From Heterohyrax brucei (taxonomy: Eukaryota > Chordata > Mammalia > Hyracoidea > Procaviidae), in the NCBI GenBank assembly GCA_028571685.1, contig CM053142.1, positions 125,852,796 to 125,916,795 of the forward strand: a stretch of 64,000 nucleotides of DNA, in the 5' to 3' direction. Positions 12,181 to 21,790 of the stretch are shown here, in pieces. The position numbers and the translations under genes are program-made. Under the pieces are notes generated by a model, which saw only the letters and a list, made by a program, of their open reading frames with translations, had not been told where the DNA came from and made no database searches. Each line of letters opens with the position of its first letter. Position 1 is the first letter of the stretch.

Positions 12181-13290
12181 AGTTTGTTGCTTTTGGGGCA
12201 TCATGTGAGTCAGTAGAGGCTGCAAAAGATGCCGTGAGGAGGGACTGCAGTTGTTTCTCTAGGCTGTCTTAAAATGAGAGGTAAAAAGTATCTGACCACT
12301 TCCCAAGTCAGTCAGGTTTTCAGGTGTACAGGTCCCTCTTCTCAGCTGGCAAAGTAAGCTCCTCTATATCAAACCCCAGATGGTATAAACTAGCTCAAAA
12401 TCCAGAAAGGATACTGCCTTGCTGACCTCTGTTGTTTGGCCCTAGCTGTAACAGCACTGCTGCAAAAGTGCTCTGCTCTGGGCAAGCGCTGCCTCCCAGC
12501 CCAGGAATTAGGTCCAGCTGAGGCTTCTGTATGGGCACTCCACCTCCCAGTGGAACAAGATGATGTTCCCCAGAAGCTCGCTGCCGAGCTGGCTCCAGGT
12601 TACTGTATGGTGGAGGGGGAATGAAAGGCCAGAGGTGTCAAGATGTACAGAGTCCACAGCCTCTGTTTCCATGCCCTAGCTGTAGGTGGCACTGTGTAAA
12701 ATACTACTTTTCTGCCAAAAAAGCGCTCTTCCCTGGCAGGTGCTGCCTCCCAGCCTAGGAACAAAGTGTAGATGGGACCTCCGTGTGGCTGTCTCTGCCT
12801 CCCAGTGGGTGAAGATGGCATCTCACACAAGTTAGCCGCCTGACTGGGTCTGGGCTACTCAGTGGCAAAGGTAGAAAGAGAGATGAAAGGTGCCGAGATG
12901 CACAGAGTCCAAAGCCGGGCTCTCAAAGTATGGCAGTTTTGCTTGCTGATCACACCAGCAGTGTATCTGAGATTAGTGGCTAGTCAAGTCCCAGCTCTAC
13001 CTGCCTAGCTGTTGTCTGCCAGCTAAGATAGAGAAAAGATAAAAGGGGATTAAAAGGATGAGTTACCTTCAGTCTGTGCAAGCCCGCACTCACCAAGAGA
13101 GGGGTAAGGGAAAGAGTGGAGATTTTGCATTCAGTGATATGAAGTCCAAATTAACAGCCCTATGCTTCATCCTGGGGCTCACTAGGTGTCCGGAAGCCTC
13201 TGTTTAATTATCAGTGCAGCTCTTGGTTTCCAGAGGGATTTAAGGATACATGTGTTTAGTGTGCCATCTTGACTCCCTCTCTTATATTTC
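12181..13290 (-). promoter_or_regulatory. L1 5' UTR / internal promoter region
   Basis: This is the GC-richer region upstream of ORF1, ending at the L1 5' terminus near 13290. It contains two tandem, diverged copies of a 234-255 bp unit (separate entry). L1 5' UTRs carry an internal Pol II promoter. That function is inferred from the family, not from a motif I can prove here. Confidence 0.7.
12439..12917 (-). repeat. Tandem duplication in the L1 5' UTR (2 monomers)
   Basis: GCCCTAGCTGTA occurs at 12439 and 12673, CTGCCTCCCAGCC occurs in both units, and GATGYACAGAGTCCA occurs at 12642 and 12897. The spacing between equivalent points is 234 to 255 bp because of small indels. The two units are clearly homologous but well diverged. 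This resembles the promoter monomers of some rodent L1 families. Confidence 0.85.
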
Positions 13291-13452
13291 TTATTTGAGG
13301 AACTGGAGGCCTCTTAAGGAAAGCTAAGTTAAACAAGACTAATCAGGTTTTTGTACTGTAGGACCTGTCCAAGCCAGTGTGCATTCAGCATGCTGGAATG
13401 TACTGTGAGTTATCAAGTGAGGTGTATAAGGTATTCCTCTCACTTGAAGGTA

Positions 13453-13812
13453 CATATAGCATTGTTATACCATGGACTGCCAAAAGAACAAACAGATCTC
13501 TTCTGGAAGAAGAACACTGAGAGTGCTCCTTGGAAGCAAAGATGGTATGACTGTGTCTTACATACTTTGGACATGTTGTCAGGAAGGATCAGTCCCTCGA
13601 GAAGGACATCATGCTTGGTAGAGTGAAGGAACAGTGAAAAAGAAGACCCTCAATGAGATGGATCAACACAGTAGCTGCAGCAATGGGCTGAAGCACAAAT
13701 ATGATGATGGACATGGCACAAGACTGGGCAGTGTTTCATTCTGTTGTTCATAGGTCGTTGTGAGTGAGAACCAACTCGATGGCACCTAAGAACAACGTAC
13801 ATACATATGTAT
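13453..13812 (+). mobile_element. RTE LINE 3' end
   Basis: The sequence reads ATACCATGGACTGCCAAAAGAACAAACAG, TTTGGACATGTTGTCAGGA, GGACATCATGCTTGGTAGAGTGA and ends GTGAGAACCAACTCGATGGCACCTAAGAACAAC. I recognise this order as the 3' end of the Afrotherian RTE (BovB-related) LINE. The frame once encoded the C-terminus of the RTE ORF. The last 45 bases are of the same kind as the AfroSINE tails in this window. Confidence 0.85.
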
Positions 13813-13934
13813 ATATACAGTATATCTCCAGACATGTTGCCATTGAATCAATTCTGAGTTATGAAGACCCTATGTGTTATAGACTTAGAGTTGAACTTTG
13901 TAAGATTTTCTTGGCTGTAATCTTTTTGAAATAT

Positions 13935-14710
13935 ATATTCTTTAAAAAATATATTTTATTGTGCTCTAAGAGTAAGTTTACAATCCAAGTCAATTTGTCC
14001 TACAAAACTTTGCATATACACATTGTTGTGTAACTTTAGCTGGTCTTCTTACCCTATGACATCACACTCCTCCTTTCTAGCCTGTATTTCCTGTGTCTAT
14101 TCAACCAGCTCTTATTCCCCTCCACTCTTGTTTCACCTCTGGACAGGAGCTGCCCAGTTAGCCTCGTGTGTCTACTTAAGCCAAGAAGCATACCAACATC
14201 ACTCTGTGTCTGATAGTCTAGTTCATTCTTTGTCTGAAGAGTTGGCTTTGAGATTGCTTTCAGCTTTGGGTTAACAGGGAATCCAGGGGCCATATCTTCT
14301 GGGAACCCTCCAGTCTGTCAGACCAACAACTTTTGTCTTTTTAATAGACTTCTAGTTCTTCACACCCATCTTTCTCCTGCTACATCAAGGAGTCTGTGTT
14401 GTGTTCCCTATCAGGGTGGTCATTGGTAGTGACTGGGCACTATCTAGTTCTTGTGGTTGTCTGCTGATGTAGTCTCTAGATTATGTGGATCTTGCTGTCT
14501 CTTGGGTTTATATGTCCTTGTGTCTTTGATTTTCCTCTGCTCCAAGTGGGTTGGGACCAATTGATGCTACTTAATTGGCTGCTTGCTAGCTTTTAAGATC
14601 CCAGGAACCACTCACCAAAGTGAGATGCAAAACGTTTTCTGTAAAAAAAGTTTGTTATTTTGCTGTCTTCTTTACAGAAGTTGATCTCCAGGTTTTTTTT
14701 TACATGAGCT
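13935..14710 (-). repeat. L1 3' UTR fragment
   Basis: It begins at the left with an A/T-rich tail, then GTAAGTTTACAATCCAAGTC, CCCTATGACATCACACTCC, GGGCACTATCTAGTTCTTG and GATCCCAGGAACCACTCACC. It is an older relative of the 3' UTR of the large L1, 5'-truncated, on the minus strand. Confidence 0.8.
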
Positions 14711-14765
14711 GCTATTTGCAGTTAGTAGCCAGGAACAAACTGTACCATGAAGGAAACTTATATTT

Positions 14766-14981
14766 ATACCCAGACCAAATCAAACCCATTGCCTTAAGGT
14801 CATTTCTGACTTAGAGTAACTTGTAGAACAGAGTGGAACTGCCTAGGGTTTCTACGGCCATAATCTTTCCAGCAACAAATTATCATGTCATATCATTCCC
14901 CTGTGGTGTAGCTGATGGATCTGAATCTACCATCTTTTCTTTAACAACCGAATACTTACAGTTTACCACCAGGGCACCATG
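14766..14981 (-). repeat. AfroSINE, long variant
   Basis: The tail ACCAAATCAAACCCATTGCC comes first, then AGAACAGAGTGGAACTGCC, an AATCTTT internal block and, at the far end, ACCACCAGGGCACC, the complement of the SINE 5' end. The middle is heavily diverged. Confidence 0.8.
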
Positions 14982-15012
14982 CGAACGCATGCTCACACAT
15001 GCACACACACAC

Positions 15013-15319
15013 TGTCTGCCAGTTAAGTTCGTGAACTCATCCTAAAAAATGTCCTACATATCTCATTGCTGAAACTATGCTCCGATGCTAATACCTAGTG
15101 CACCCTTCAAAGGAATTTTGGAACTCTTTCTGGAATGGCCACCAGAGCTGTCATCCTATTACCCTTGATATCCTGAATGTCATGACAATGTCTTTCTTTC
15201 AATATTTCCTTTATCTTTGGGTAAAGAAGAAAAGTCCTTGGGGGTCAGATCAGGTGAGTAGGATGTTCTGATACAGTTATTTGTTTACTGGCTAAAAACT
15301 CCCTCATAGACAACTATAC
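15013..15319 (-). mobile_element. Mariner relic, 3' part (antisense)
   Basis: From the terminal repeat CTGCCAGTTAAGTTCGTGAAC, the sequence is the complement of the 3' end of a mariner like the one at 33.5-34.7 kb: CACCCTTCAAAGGAATTTTGG, TTTCAATATTTCCTTTATC, GTTATTTGTTTACTGGC and AAACTCCCTCATAGAC. It stops abruptly where the next mariner end begins. Confidence 0.85.
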
Positions 15320-15513
15320 AATTAAGTTTGTGAGCTTGCCACCTTGCCACCATACACAGTGGCCATTCTAGGAAAAGAGTTCCAAAATTCCTTTGAAGGG
15401 TGGACTAAGTGCTGGCATTCATGCACAACTTCCTAAGGGGAGTACTTTGAAGGTGACCACAGTGATATTCAGCAGTGTGGTGTGTAGCATTTACAATAAT
15501 TAAGTTGCAGACT
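15320..15513 (+). mobile_element. Internally deleted mariner (MITE-like)
   Basis: It starts with the mariner terminal repeat ACAATTAAGTTTGTGAGCTTGCC, jumps after about 35 bp to the 3' region (AGAGTTCCAAAATTCCTTTG, GGGAGTACTTTGAAGGTG), and ends at TTAAGTTGCAGAC. It is a short nonautonomous form lacking nearly all of the transposase. Confidence 0.75.
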
Positions 15514-15535
15514 TGTAGGACTTCAAATATATTTT

Positions 15536-15556
15536 TACACACACACACACACACAT
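15536..15556 (+). repeat. (CA)n microsatellite
   Basis: A short perfect (AC)n run directly abuts the tail of the following SINE, a common arrangement for AC-rich SINE tails. Confidence 0.85.
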
Positions 15557-15693
15557 CCATTGCCAGCAAGTCAGTTTTGACTCATAGTGACTCTGTAGGA
15601 CAGAGTGGAAGGGACCCATAGGGTTGGTGGATTCTAATCACCAGTGTTTTTGGTTAGCAGCCATAGGCTTTTAACTACTTTGCTACTCAAGTT
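15556..15693 (-). repeat. AfroSINE
   Basis: Antisense SINE: CCATTGCCAGCAAGTCAG, AGGACAGAGTGGAAG, then GTTTTTGGTTAGCAGCC and CTACTCAAGTTTC. The body is shortened in the middle. Confidence 0.8.
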
Positions 15694-15695
15694 TC

Positions 15696-15857
15696 AATCC
15701 ATCCATCCATCCATCTATCTTTCTATCTATCTGTATGTATACATTCACACATACATGTATGTGTGTATACCTTTATGTGTACATGTATGTATGCACCCAT
15801 ACATATATATATGCATCCATACATATATGTATATATACATCCATATATGTATATATA
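15696..15857 (+). repeat. Compound simple repeat (CCAT/CTAT/TATG)n
   Basis: A run of CCAT units grades into CTAT and then into TATG/CATA-rich sequence. It could arise at the 5' edge of the preceding SINE. The open frames across it are low-complexity artefacts. Confidence 0.9.
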
Positions 15858-15894
15858 AGTTTTTAAAAATTGTATTTTGATAAGTAACACTATA

Positions 15895-16925
15895 TGGTAT
15901 AATTATATTCTCAATTTCCAATAATTGTGGCCAGGTATAACCATGGAGTCTGTTTACTCTATCCTCAATAGCTTTGAAAGTCTTTCTGGAGAAAACTGAA
16001 AAAGAACATCAGTTTTCTAATTAACTTTTGTAAGAACTATTGATATTCACTTCACTTCATTTCCACGAACAAATAAAGTCCTAATATTCAAGAGAGAGCC
16101 CTGACACCATCTCTTTTTATTTCAATCATTATTTCTTTTAACCAGAGTGAAAAATATCTAAAGTACTTGAGGAGAATAAAAAATGTTACTCGAAGCTGGG
16201 ATGATAAAGCACAGAAAATTTAAAAGATGGCAGTAATAGACCCAGAATGCAAATTATGAGGCTCTTGGCCCTTCTATTCAGAACTTCATAAATGCCAGGT
16301 GTCACTTGTCTCTTTTCTCTTTTTAGTTGTGAATATAGCCACTCCTGCAAGAACAAGTGTCTCTGATTAATAGAGAGAAAGAGGTTACATCAACTTTTGA
16401 GAATTTTTGAAAGAAGAAATCAAAAGTACTTCACTTTTGTTGAGAGTAGCTGAGTGAATTGTTCGAGTCTGTGTTAATGGAAAAGATGGAAAACTTTCAA
16501 GAAGTGTCACCAATGAAAAAGCTGCATATGGTTCTAGACTAATAGACTAAGCACTTTCCAGTATTATTATAATGCTATTTTTGTGTTTGAAGATTAGTAG
16601 GGACAGATGAGCTTTACCATTGTCTAATTTGTTTCTCTGTATAAAATTTTTTATGTTTATATGTGCTTGACTCTTAATGATAATCAGTTGCTAATGTACC
16701 AGTTTATTATTTCAGCATTCACATGCTACCAGTATATCTCCACTCTCCCCTACCTTTGTTTTTAAGGGAGAAAGATCCCAGTCATGTAAAGGCAATGTTT
16801 TATAATTATTCCAGTGTGTTTTTCATCAATAGTGAGGTAATGTTCATGGTTTTATTTTTGTAGCTCTTGACAGATGATTCACATATACACTGTGTGTGAG
16901 CTGACTCAAAAATCTGTCATTATGT
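15895..16925. other. No recognised feature
   Basis: This is unique-looking AT-rich sequence. I see no convincing repeat, exon or RNA gene in it. Confidence 0.6.
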
Positions 16926-16928
16926 CAG

Positions 16929-17139
16929 AGAAGGAGCCCTGGTGGTACAATGGTTAAGCACTTTGCTAACTGAAAGATTGGTAGTTTGAGCCAGCAAGCT
17001 GTTATGCTAGACAAAAAACCTAGCCATCTGTTCCAGTAAAGATAATAGCCTAGGAAACCTTGTGAGGCAGTTCTACTCTGTTGCATAGGGTGACTATGAG
17101 TTTGAATCAACTCAGTGGCACACAACAGCAACAACCACA
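16929..17139 (+). repeat. AfroSINE, long variant
   Basis: It starts GGAGCCCTGGTGGTACAATGG, with a B-box-like GTAGTTTGAGCC, an internal GTAAAGATAATAGCC block, GGCAGTTCTACTCTGTTGC and a tail GAATCAACTCAGTGGCACACAACAGCAACAAC. The ACAACA-type tail is like the RTE 3' end. Confidence 0.9.
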
Positions 17140-17345
17140 ATGGCAGAGAAACAAGGGTACAGTAGAGCAATATACTTGAAATGAAACCAGTGATCCTTTC
17201 CTGCTTTTCTCTTTACATTGCACCATTCTTCTGGCCCTCAGTTTTTAAACCTTAAAGGTGCAGTGGTTAAAATTGCTTTTATTTTGAGTAAAAGAAGATA
17301 GCAGTCAAAGTATCATTGATCAATTGGTGAAACCAGTTCATTTGA

Positions 17346-17507
17346 AAAACCAAACCCATTGCTGTCCAGTTGATCCTGCTTCATAGTCACCCTGTAGGAC
17401 ATAGTGGAATTTCCCTATATGGTTTCCACGGAGTAGCTGGTAGATTCAGACTGCTGCCTTTTTGGTTAGCAGTTGTAGCCCTTAACCATTGTGCCACTGG
17501 GGCTCCA
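17346..17507 (-). repeat. AfroSINE
   Basis: Antisense copy: AAACCAAACCCATTGCTGTCC, GTAGGACATAGTGGAA, GGTTTCCACGGAGTAGCTGG, TTTTTGGTTAGCAG and a clean end GTGCCACTGGGGCTCC. Confidence 0.92.
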
Positions 17508-17865
17508 AGCAAAGGAATTGGGGCTAGAAATTAGGGGCCTTGATGATAACGTCTGGTTTGACTAAAGTATATGTTGCTGAGTGTGGGTCTAGGCCTGAAA
17601 GTGGGAGGCCAGATTATTGAATGCCTTGAGTGTCACCAGTCCAAGTAGTATGGATAAATATTTCCTATATATGTGAGATTTAACCAAAGCTACTGGGACA
17701 GGTAGTAGCAGTTGTTACGGAAAGTTCTTCTTATGTTCTGAATTTGAAAATGGTTGAATGAGTCAGACCAACACATGATCTATCATAACCATATGTAGTT
17801 CTTGGAAATTATGTTTCAACTGTGTACGTGTTTCATTCGCATACATGCACACACACAGATATCCA

Positions 17866-18259
17866 TGTTGTTGTTAGGTACCACTGAGTTGGTTCTAACT
17901 CACAGTGACCTTATGTGTAAGAGTGAAACACTGCTTGATCCTACTCCATACCTCACAGCTGAACTCACATGCCTGAGCCCATTGTTGCAGCCACCAGGTC
18001 AGTCCATTTTGTTGAGGGTCTTCCTCTTGTTTTGCTGACCCTCCATTTTTCCAAGCATGATGTTCTTCTCCAGCGACTAGTCTCTCCTGATCCACCCACT
18101 GCCCACTGCCATTGAGTTGGGTCTGACTAATAGTGACCCTAGAGGTCAGAGTAAAACTGCCTCATACAGTTTCCAAGGAGTGCCTGGTGGATTTGAACTG
18201 CCAACCTTTTGGTTAGCAGACTTAGCACTTAACCTAGTCTCTCCTGATACTATGTCATA
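17866..18259 (-). mobile_element. RTE LINE 3' end (antisense), split by a SINE
   Basis: Plus-strand text starts TGTTGTTGTTAGGTACCACTG, then GTGAAACACTGCTTGATCC, CCATTGTTGCAGCCACC, GAGGGTCTTCCTCTTG, CCAAGCATGATGTTCTTCTCC and CTCTCCTGAT. This is the complement of the RTE 3' end at 13.5 kb. A SINE sits at 18092-18233, after which the RTE resumes for a few bases. Confidence 0.88.
18092..18233 (-). repeat. AfroSINE with perfect 15-bp target-site duplication
   Basis: The antisense SINE (CCCACTGCCATTGAGTTGG to GCACTTAAC) lies between two identical copies of CTAGTCTCTCCTGAT at 18077-18091 and 18234-18248. The duplicated sequence is part of the RTE, which shows that the SINE inserted into the already resident RTE by a LINE-type mechanism. 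Confidence 0.95.
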
Positions 18260-18261
18260 TA

Positions 18262-18722
18262 TACATAGAACAATTGTCATTTCAACCATTTTTAAGTGTA
18301 TAATTGAGTGGCATTACATACATTCACAATGTTGGACACTTATCACCACTCAGCACTTCCAAAACTTTTCATTACCCCAAGTAGGAGCCCTGTACCTTTT
18401 AAGTACCAAAGGTTTCCTCCCTCCTCCCAACCTTTGGCAGCCTCTAATCTACTTTTGTCTGTACGTATTTGCCTGTTTTAGATATTTCAGGTAAGTCGAA
18501 TGAGATAGTATTTTTTCTTTTGTATATGGCTTATTTCGTTTAGCACGATGTTTTCAAAGTTTGTCAGTGTTATAGTATGTGTCGTTTCTCTGTATGGCTA
18601 AACGTACTGCATTGCATGGACATTGCTTGGACATACCACATTTAGTCTATCCGCTCATCTTTTGATACACATTTTGGTTGTTTCTCCCTTTTGGCTATTA
18701 TGAATAAGGTTACAGTAAACAC
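18262..18722 (-). repeat. Old mammalian L1 3' end (L1M type)
   Basis: The antisense L1M 3' region is clear: CATTTTTAAGTGTATAATTGAGTGGCATT, CATTCACAATGTTGGACACTTATCACCAC, TAGATATTTCAGGTAAGTCGAATG, GCTTATTTCGTTTAGCACGATG and TTTGGCTATTATGAATAAGG. Confidence 0.85.
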
Positions 18723-20090
18723 TGACTAACATAAATCTGTCTTGAGATTTACCTTTGGTCTCCTAAACTTAATGTAGATTTGCAAAAAGACATACAAAAA
18801 GGAACATGTAGATATGAATCTTTTTCAGCAGGCCTCATACAAATTGAAATTAAATTTCTGTCTTTTGGTGGTATGCACAGTGGTCATGTCAAGAGATAAA
18901 AATCTTTTGGGTTGTGTGTCAAAACCTTGGAAATACATTTGTAGGGCCTTAACACTGATGAATTTTTGTAGTGTACTAGTCAACAGAAGACTTAAAGAAC
19001 TTGATTTTACCATTGGTGTTTAAAAAAAGAGACTGCATCCTTTACCAGTGCTATGCCTTTTGGTAGCTTCACCTCATTCTGACAGGAGCCTGGTTAAAAT
19101 GGATAATCACCTAAGCAGCCAACAGTGTACCTGTTTTATTTTTTAAATTATTATCAAAGAACAGAATTCATTTTCTCTTAGTGTACAAAGCTAGAAGTTC
19201 AGATTCAAGGAACTGGCTCTAAGGGGAGGGTCTCTTGCTATTCCTAGGGGAAGATCTCTCAGTTCCTGTAGCCCCTGCTTTCCTTGGTTCATTGGCAATT
19301 TCCAGGTGGCATGTATCTTTTCTTCCTTTTGTGCTTGTGTTATTGCTAGAAAGAAGCATACTTACAGACAAAATAGTAGTTTTGACTTCCTTAGAAGACT
19401 GTTTTGGAAGAATTAATTCCTTGGCACCCAGAAAATAACCAAGTAGAGGGATAATACAAGTTATACACCTAGATTATTAATGTTAGAAATGGAAAGGGGG
19501 TGGAGAAAGGAATCACCTTCCATCCAGTAGAATAGATACATGGGAATATGTTAATGTCTGTGAGCCCAGATCTGTAGCCTGGATTAAAAGCATGCAGAAG
19601 TAATGAATACTAGTTAATTAGCATTGAGACCATCCTACTTAGGCAGTGCTGTTTAGAACTCCATTTCTTCTGTCCTTTCTTAAAAGGATACCCAACTACA
19701 CTAAAAGCAAACCATTTGTAACAAAAGCTTGAGTAGTGAGTGCTTGAATCTATGTGAACAAACCCATGGAGCTTATAAACTAATAACTAGATCCTCATGA
19801 AATGAAGCAATCTTGACACTTTAAGTGAACCAATCTTAATTTGTAGTTCTTAGTATTACACAGGATAAAATTGAAATCACTGGTGTCCCAGCTATGTTCA
19901 TAAAAAGAACAGTCCACCTACTGTATTTCTGACATATATGAGAAAGCACCCAAAGAAACAACCATCAGTATGACTTTAAAATAACCTTAATACAAAGGGA
20001 AAGCTTCAGATAGGGAAGTTATGTCCAAAGGCCTTAGAAATACTGTCTGTCTGCCCTGAGACGTATCCCTAAGGAGTGTGGAAATTTTAA
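18723..20090. other. No recognised feature
   Basis: Mostly unique-looking sequence. Overlapping short open frames on both strands near 18814-19023 have no recognisable domain. Confidence 0.55.
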
Positions 20091-20159
20091 CCTGAAAAGG
20101 CAAGGAGGAGACTCATTCTATTTATGTCAGTTCCTTACTGTCCACAAGGAAGTTCTGTG

Positions 20160-20233
20160 CTTGGTGAGGCATGCAAAGTATTAAGAGATCCCATCTCTTG
20201 GTGAGGCATGCAAAGTATTAAGAGATCCCATCT
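20160..20233 (+). repeat. Perfect 37-bp tandem duplication
   Basis: The unit starting CTTGGTGAGGCATGCAAAGT occurs at 20160-20196 and again, without a mismatch, at 20197-20233. The first five bases of a third unit follow. Identity this high means a recent event. Confidence 0.97.
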
Positions 20234-20466
20234 CTTGGATGACTTTGGGTTCACCTTCAGCTCTGCCCATACCTATCAGATCAGTAAACGTGGGCCTTAC
20301 TTACCTCCTGACTGAACACTAATCCCGTATTGTCAGCTAGTTTTGAGTCAGTTACATTTGGTTGGCCTCGCAAAGTCATTCTGCCTGCTATAAATGACTT
20401 CTTCCATGGCTAGACCAGCCACAGTTCTACCCTTTCTAAGAGACCCAGCAGCTCTTTTACCCACGT

Positions 20467-20688
20467 CTATAGAGTCCTTGATATATTCATTGACCCACTG
20501 GAATCCTTTCTTCCCCTGAACTTATAGAACTGTCTACTGTTCAGTTTTTTGTTATATTCATGACCCACCTTGCCACAGTTCTTACATTTTTGGCTGTTAC
20601 ATATTAGTATTTCAAGGTTATGTTTCTCTTTTAGAAAAGAAACTATATTCTGTGATTCTTCTAATACAGTGAACACAAACCCCTCCAT
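20467..20688 (-). pseudogene. Possible retroviral gag zinc-knuckle relic
   Basis: A 73-codon minus-strand frame contains CKNCGKVGHE, which looks like the CCHC zinc knuckle of a retroviral nucleocapsid. It is followed by a basic, polar stretch (KFRGRKDSSGS). That fits the NC end of an old endogenous retrovirus gag lying antisense. I see no LTRs clearly belonging to it, and the flanks cannot be confidently assigned to pol. If it is retroviral, it is a broken, old fossil. A retrocopy of a cellular CCHC gene is the alternative. Confidence 0.3.
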
Positions 20689-20699
20689 GTCCTCAGTAA

Positions 20700-21340
20700 A
20701 TATATATTGACTGATGGGTTCTTGGGATACCTTGAGGAGATTAATTGAAATAAGTTAGCTACTAAGAGTGAAAGAGAATTTTAGTGGTTGTCTCATCTGT
20801 TGCCTGACCTTTTCTTCTGGATTTTCAAGTTACTCTTTGTGTTTTCATACATTTCTCAAAGTAGTCCTACAACATCCCATAAACATTTTCAATTTACTCA
20901 TGCCTTACTTCTTCCTAGTATCTATTTTAATCTCAATTGTTTGTATTTCTATATATTTAGATTTACTTGTTTTTGTTCAACTAGTGAAGATGGGGAATAG
21001 AAAGGTGAGTGGAAGGGGAATAATGGTACATACCAAATGAGAGGTGGGAATCCTAAGAGCTGTAGGAATCCAGAGGAATGCAAGTAAAATCACTTGGGTT
21101 TGGGTGGTGAGGATACAAAAAAGAGCTGATTTGAACTGGGTTTTGAAGAGCAGGCAATACCATCATAATGGTTTGCTCAGGTGCTTCTGGGAAAATTTTC
21201 CTGTCTTCCAAAAAAGGCACTGAAAGAGATGATCTTTTACTACCTGTGGGCTTTATTTGGTCTGATGTAATACCTGGAGCTGCTGTGGAAGAACATCTTG
21301 GAGCCACAAGAAGAAGTGGATTAAAGACAACAGAGTGCAG
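20700..21340. other. No recognised feature
   Basis: I see no clear repeat or gene. Short frames at 20768-21040 and 21053-21307 have no recognisable domain. Confidence 0.5.
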
Positions 21341-21343
21341 AGG

Positions 21344-21467
21344 TTCAAAATGTATCAGTTCATCTTCAGTCTTCCTTATTCATTGCTCAGCTTTTGCCTG
21401 CATATGAGGCTGTTGAAAAATGCCATAATTTGGGTCAGGGACACCTTAGTCCTCAAAGTGACATCAA
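21344..21467 (-). mobile_element. RTE LINE fragment (antisense), first of a pair
   Basis: GCTTTTGCCTGCATATGAGG, CCATAATTTGGGTCAGGGAC and CTTAGTCCTCAAAGTGACATC are the antisense of the RTE region upstream of its 3' end. It is about 91% identical by eye to 22162-22284, 818 bp further on. Confidence 0.8.
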
Positions 21468-21639
21468 TACTATTATTCAGCCACTTTGCTTTGAACTTGT
21501 TTCTTCCTTTCTATTTACAGGTTTGTAAGACAGCTAATTTCCTTATTGCATGAAGCTAGTTTGAATTGGGTCAGAACTATTCTTGCAATATAGTAATTCT
21601 ATGTTTTCCATCCTGTTCATACCTAGTATTGATTTTGAT

Positions 21640-21772
21640 TGCAACAACTTCATGTAGTGGTAAGATACTCTTAATTCTTCACATATACTGATAATGAAAC
21701 TGAAGTTGAGAAGCTACAGCTTGCCTAAGGGTTTTAGTTCAAGTTTACTAATTCTCAGTCTTTCTACCTTCT
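21640..21772 (-). repeat. MIR SINE (antisense)
   Basis: CTGATAATGAAACTGAAGTTGAGAAGCTACAGCTTGCCTAAGG parallels the antisense MIR core (GATGAGGAAACTGAGGC... CTTGCCCAAGG). It is highly diverged. Confidence 0.6.
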
Positions 21773-21790
21773 CTTTGCTGTTTTAAATTG

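Larger units (their letters stand above)
6086..13290 (-). mobile_element. Nearly full-length L1 LINE, inactive
   Basis: Read on the minus strand, the element runs from a 5' end at about 13290, with the typical GGAGTCAAGATGGCAC start, through a 5' UTR, ORF1, ORF2 and a long 3' UTR. It ends in a degenerate poly(A) tail seen as a (TTA)n/T-rich run at 6088-6112. At about 7.2 kb it is close to full length. Both reading frames are interrupted many times and ORF2 has an internal deletion, so it is dead. I could not find a clear target-site duplication. The 3' UTR matches shorter fragments at 39.0 and 42.1 kb, so it belongs to a family that has been active in this lineage. Confidence 0.95.

Noticed and set aside
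12436-12830. Small open frames on both strands near 12.4-12.8 kb
   Set aside because: They lie in the GC-richer tandem repeat of the L1 5' UTR and change between units.
21510-21545. Splice-acceptor-like tract (CTTTCTATTTACAG) as an exon boundary
   Set aside because: No coding sequence or donor follows; such tracts are common by chance in AT-rich DNA.
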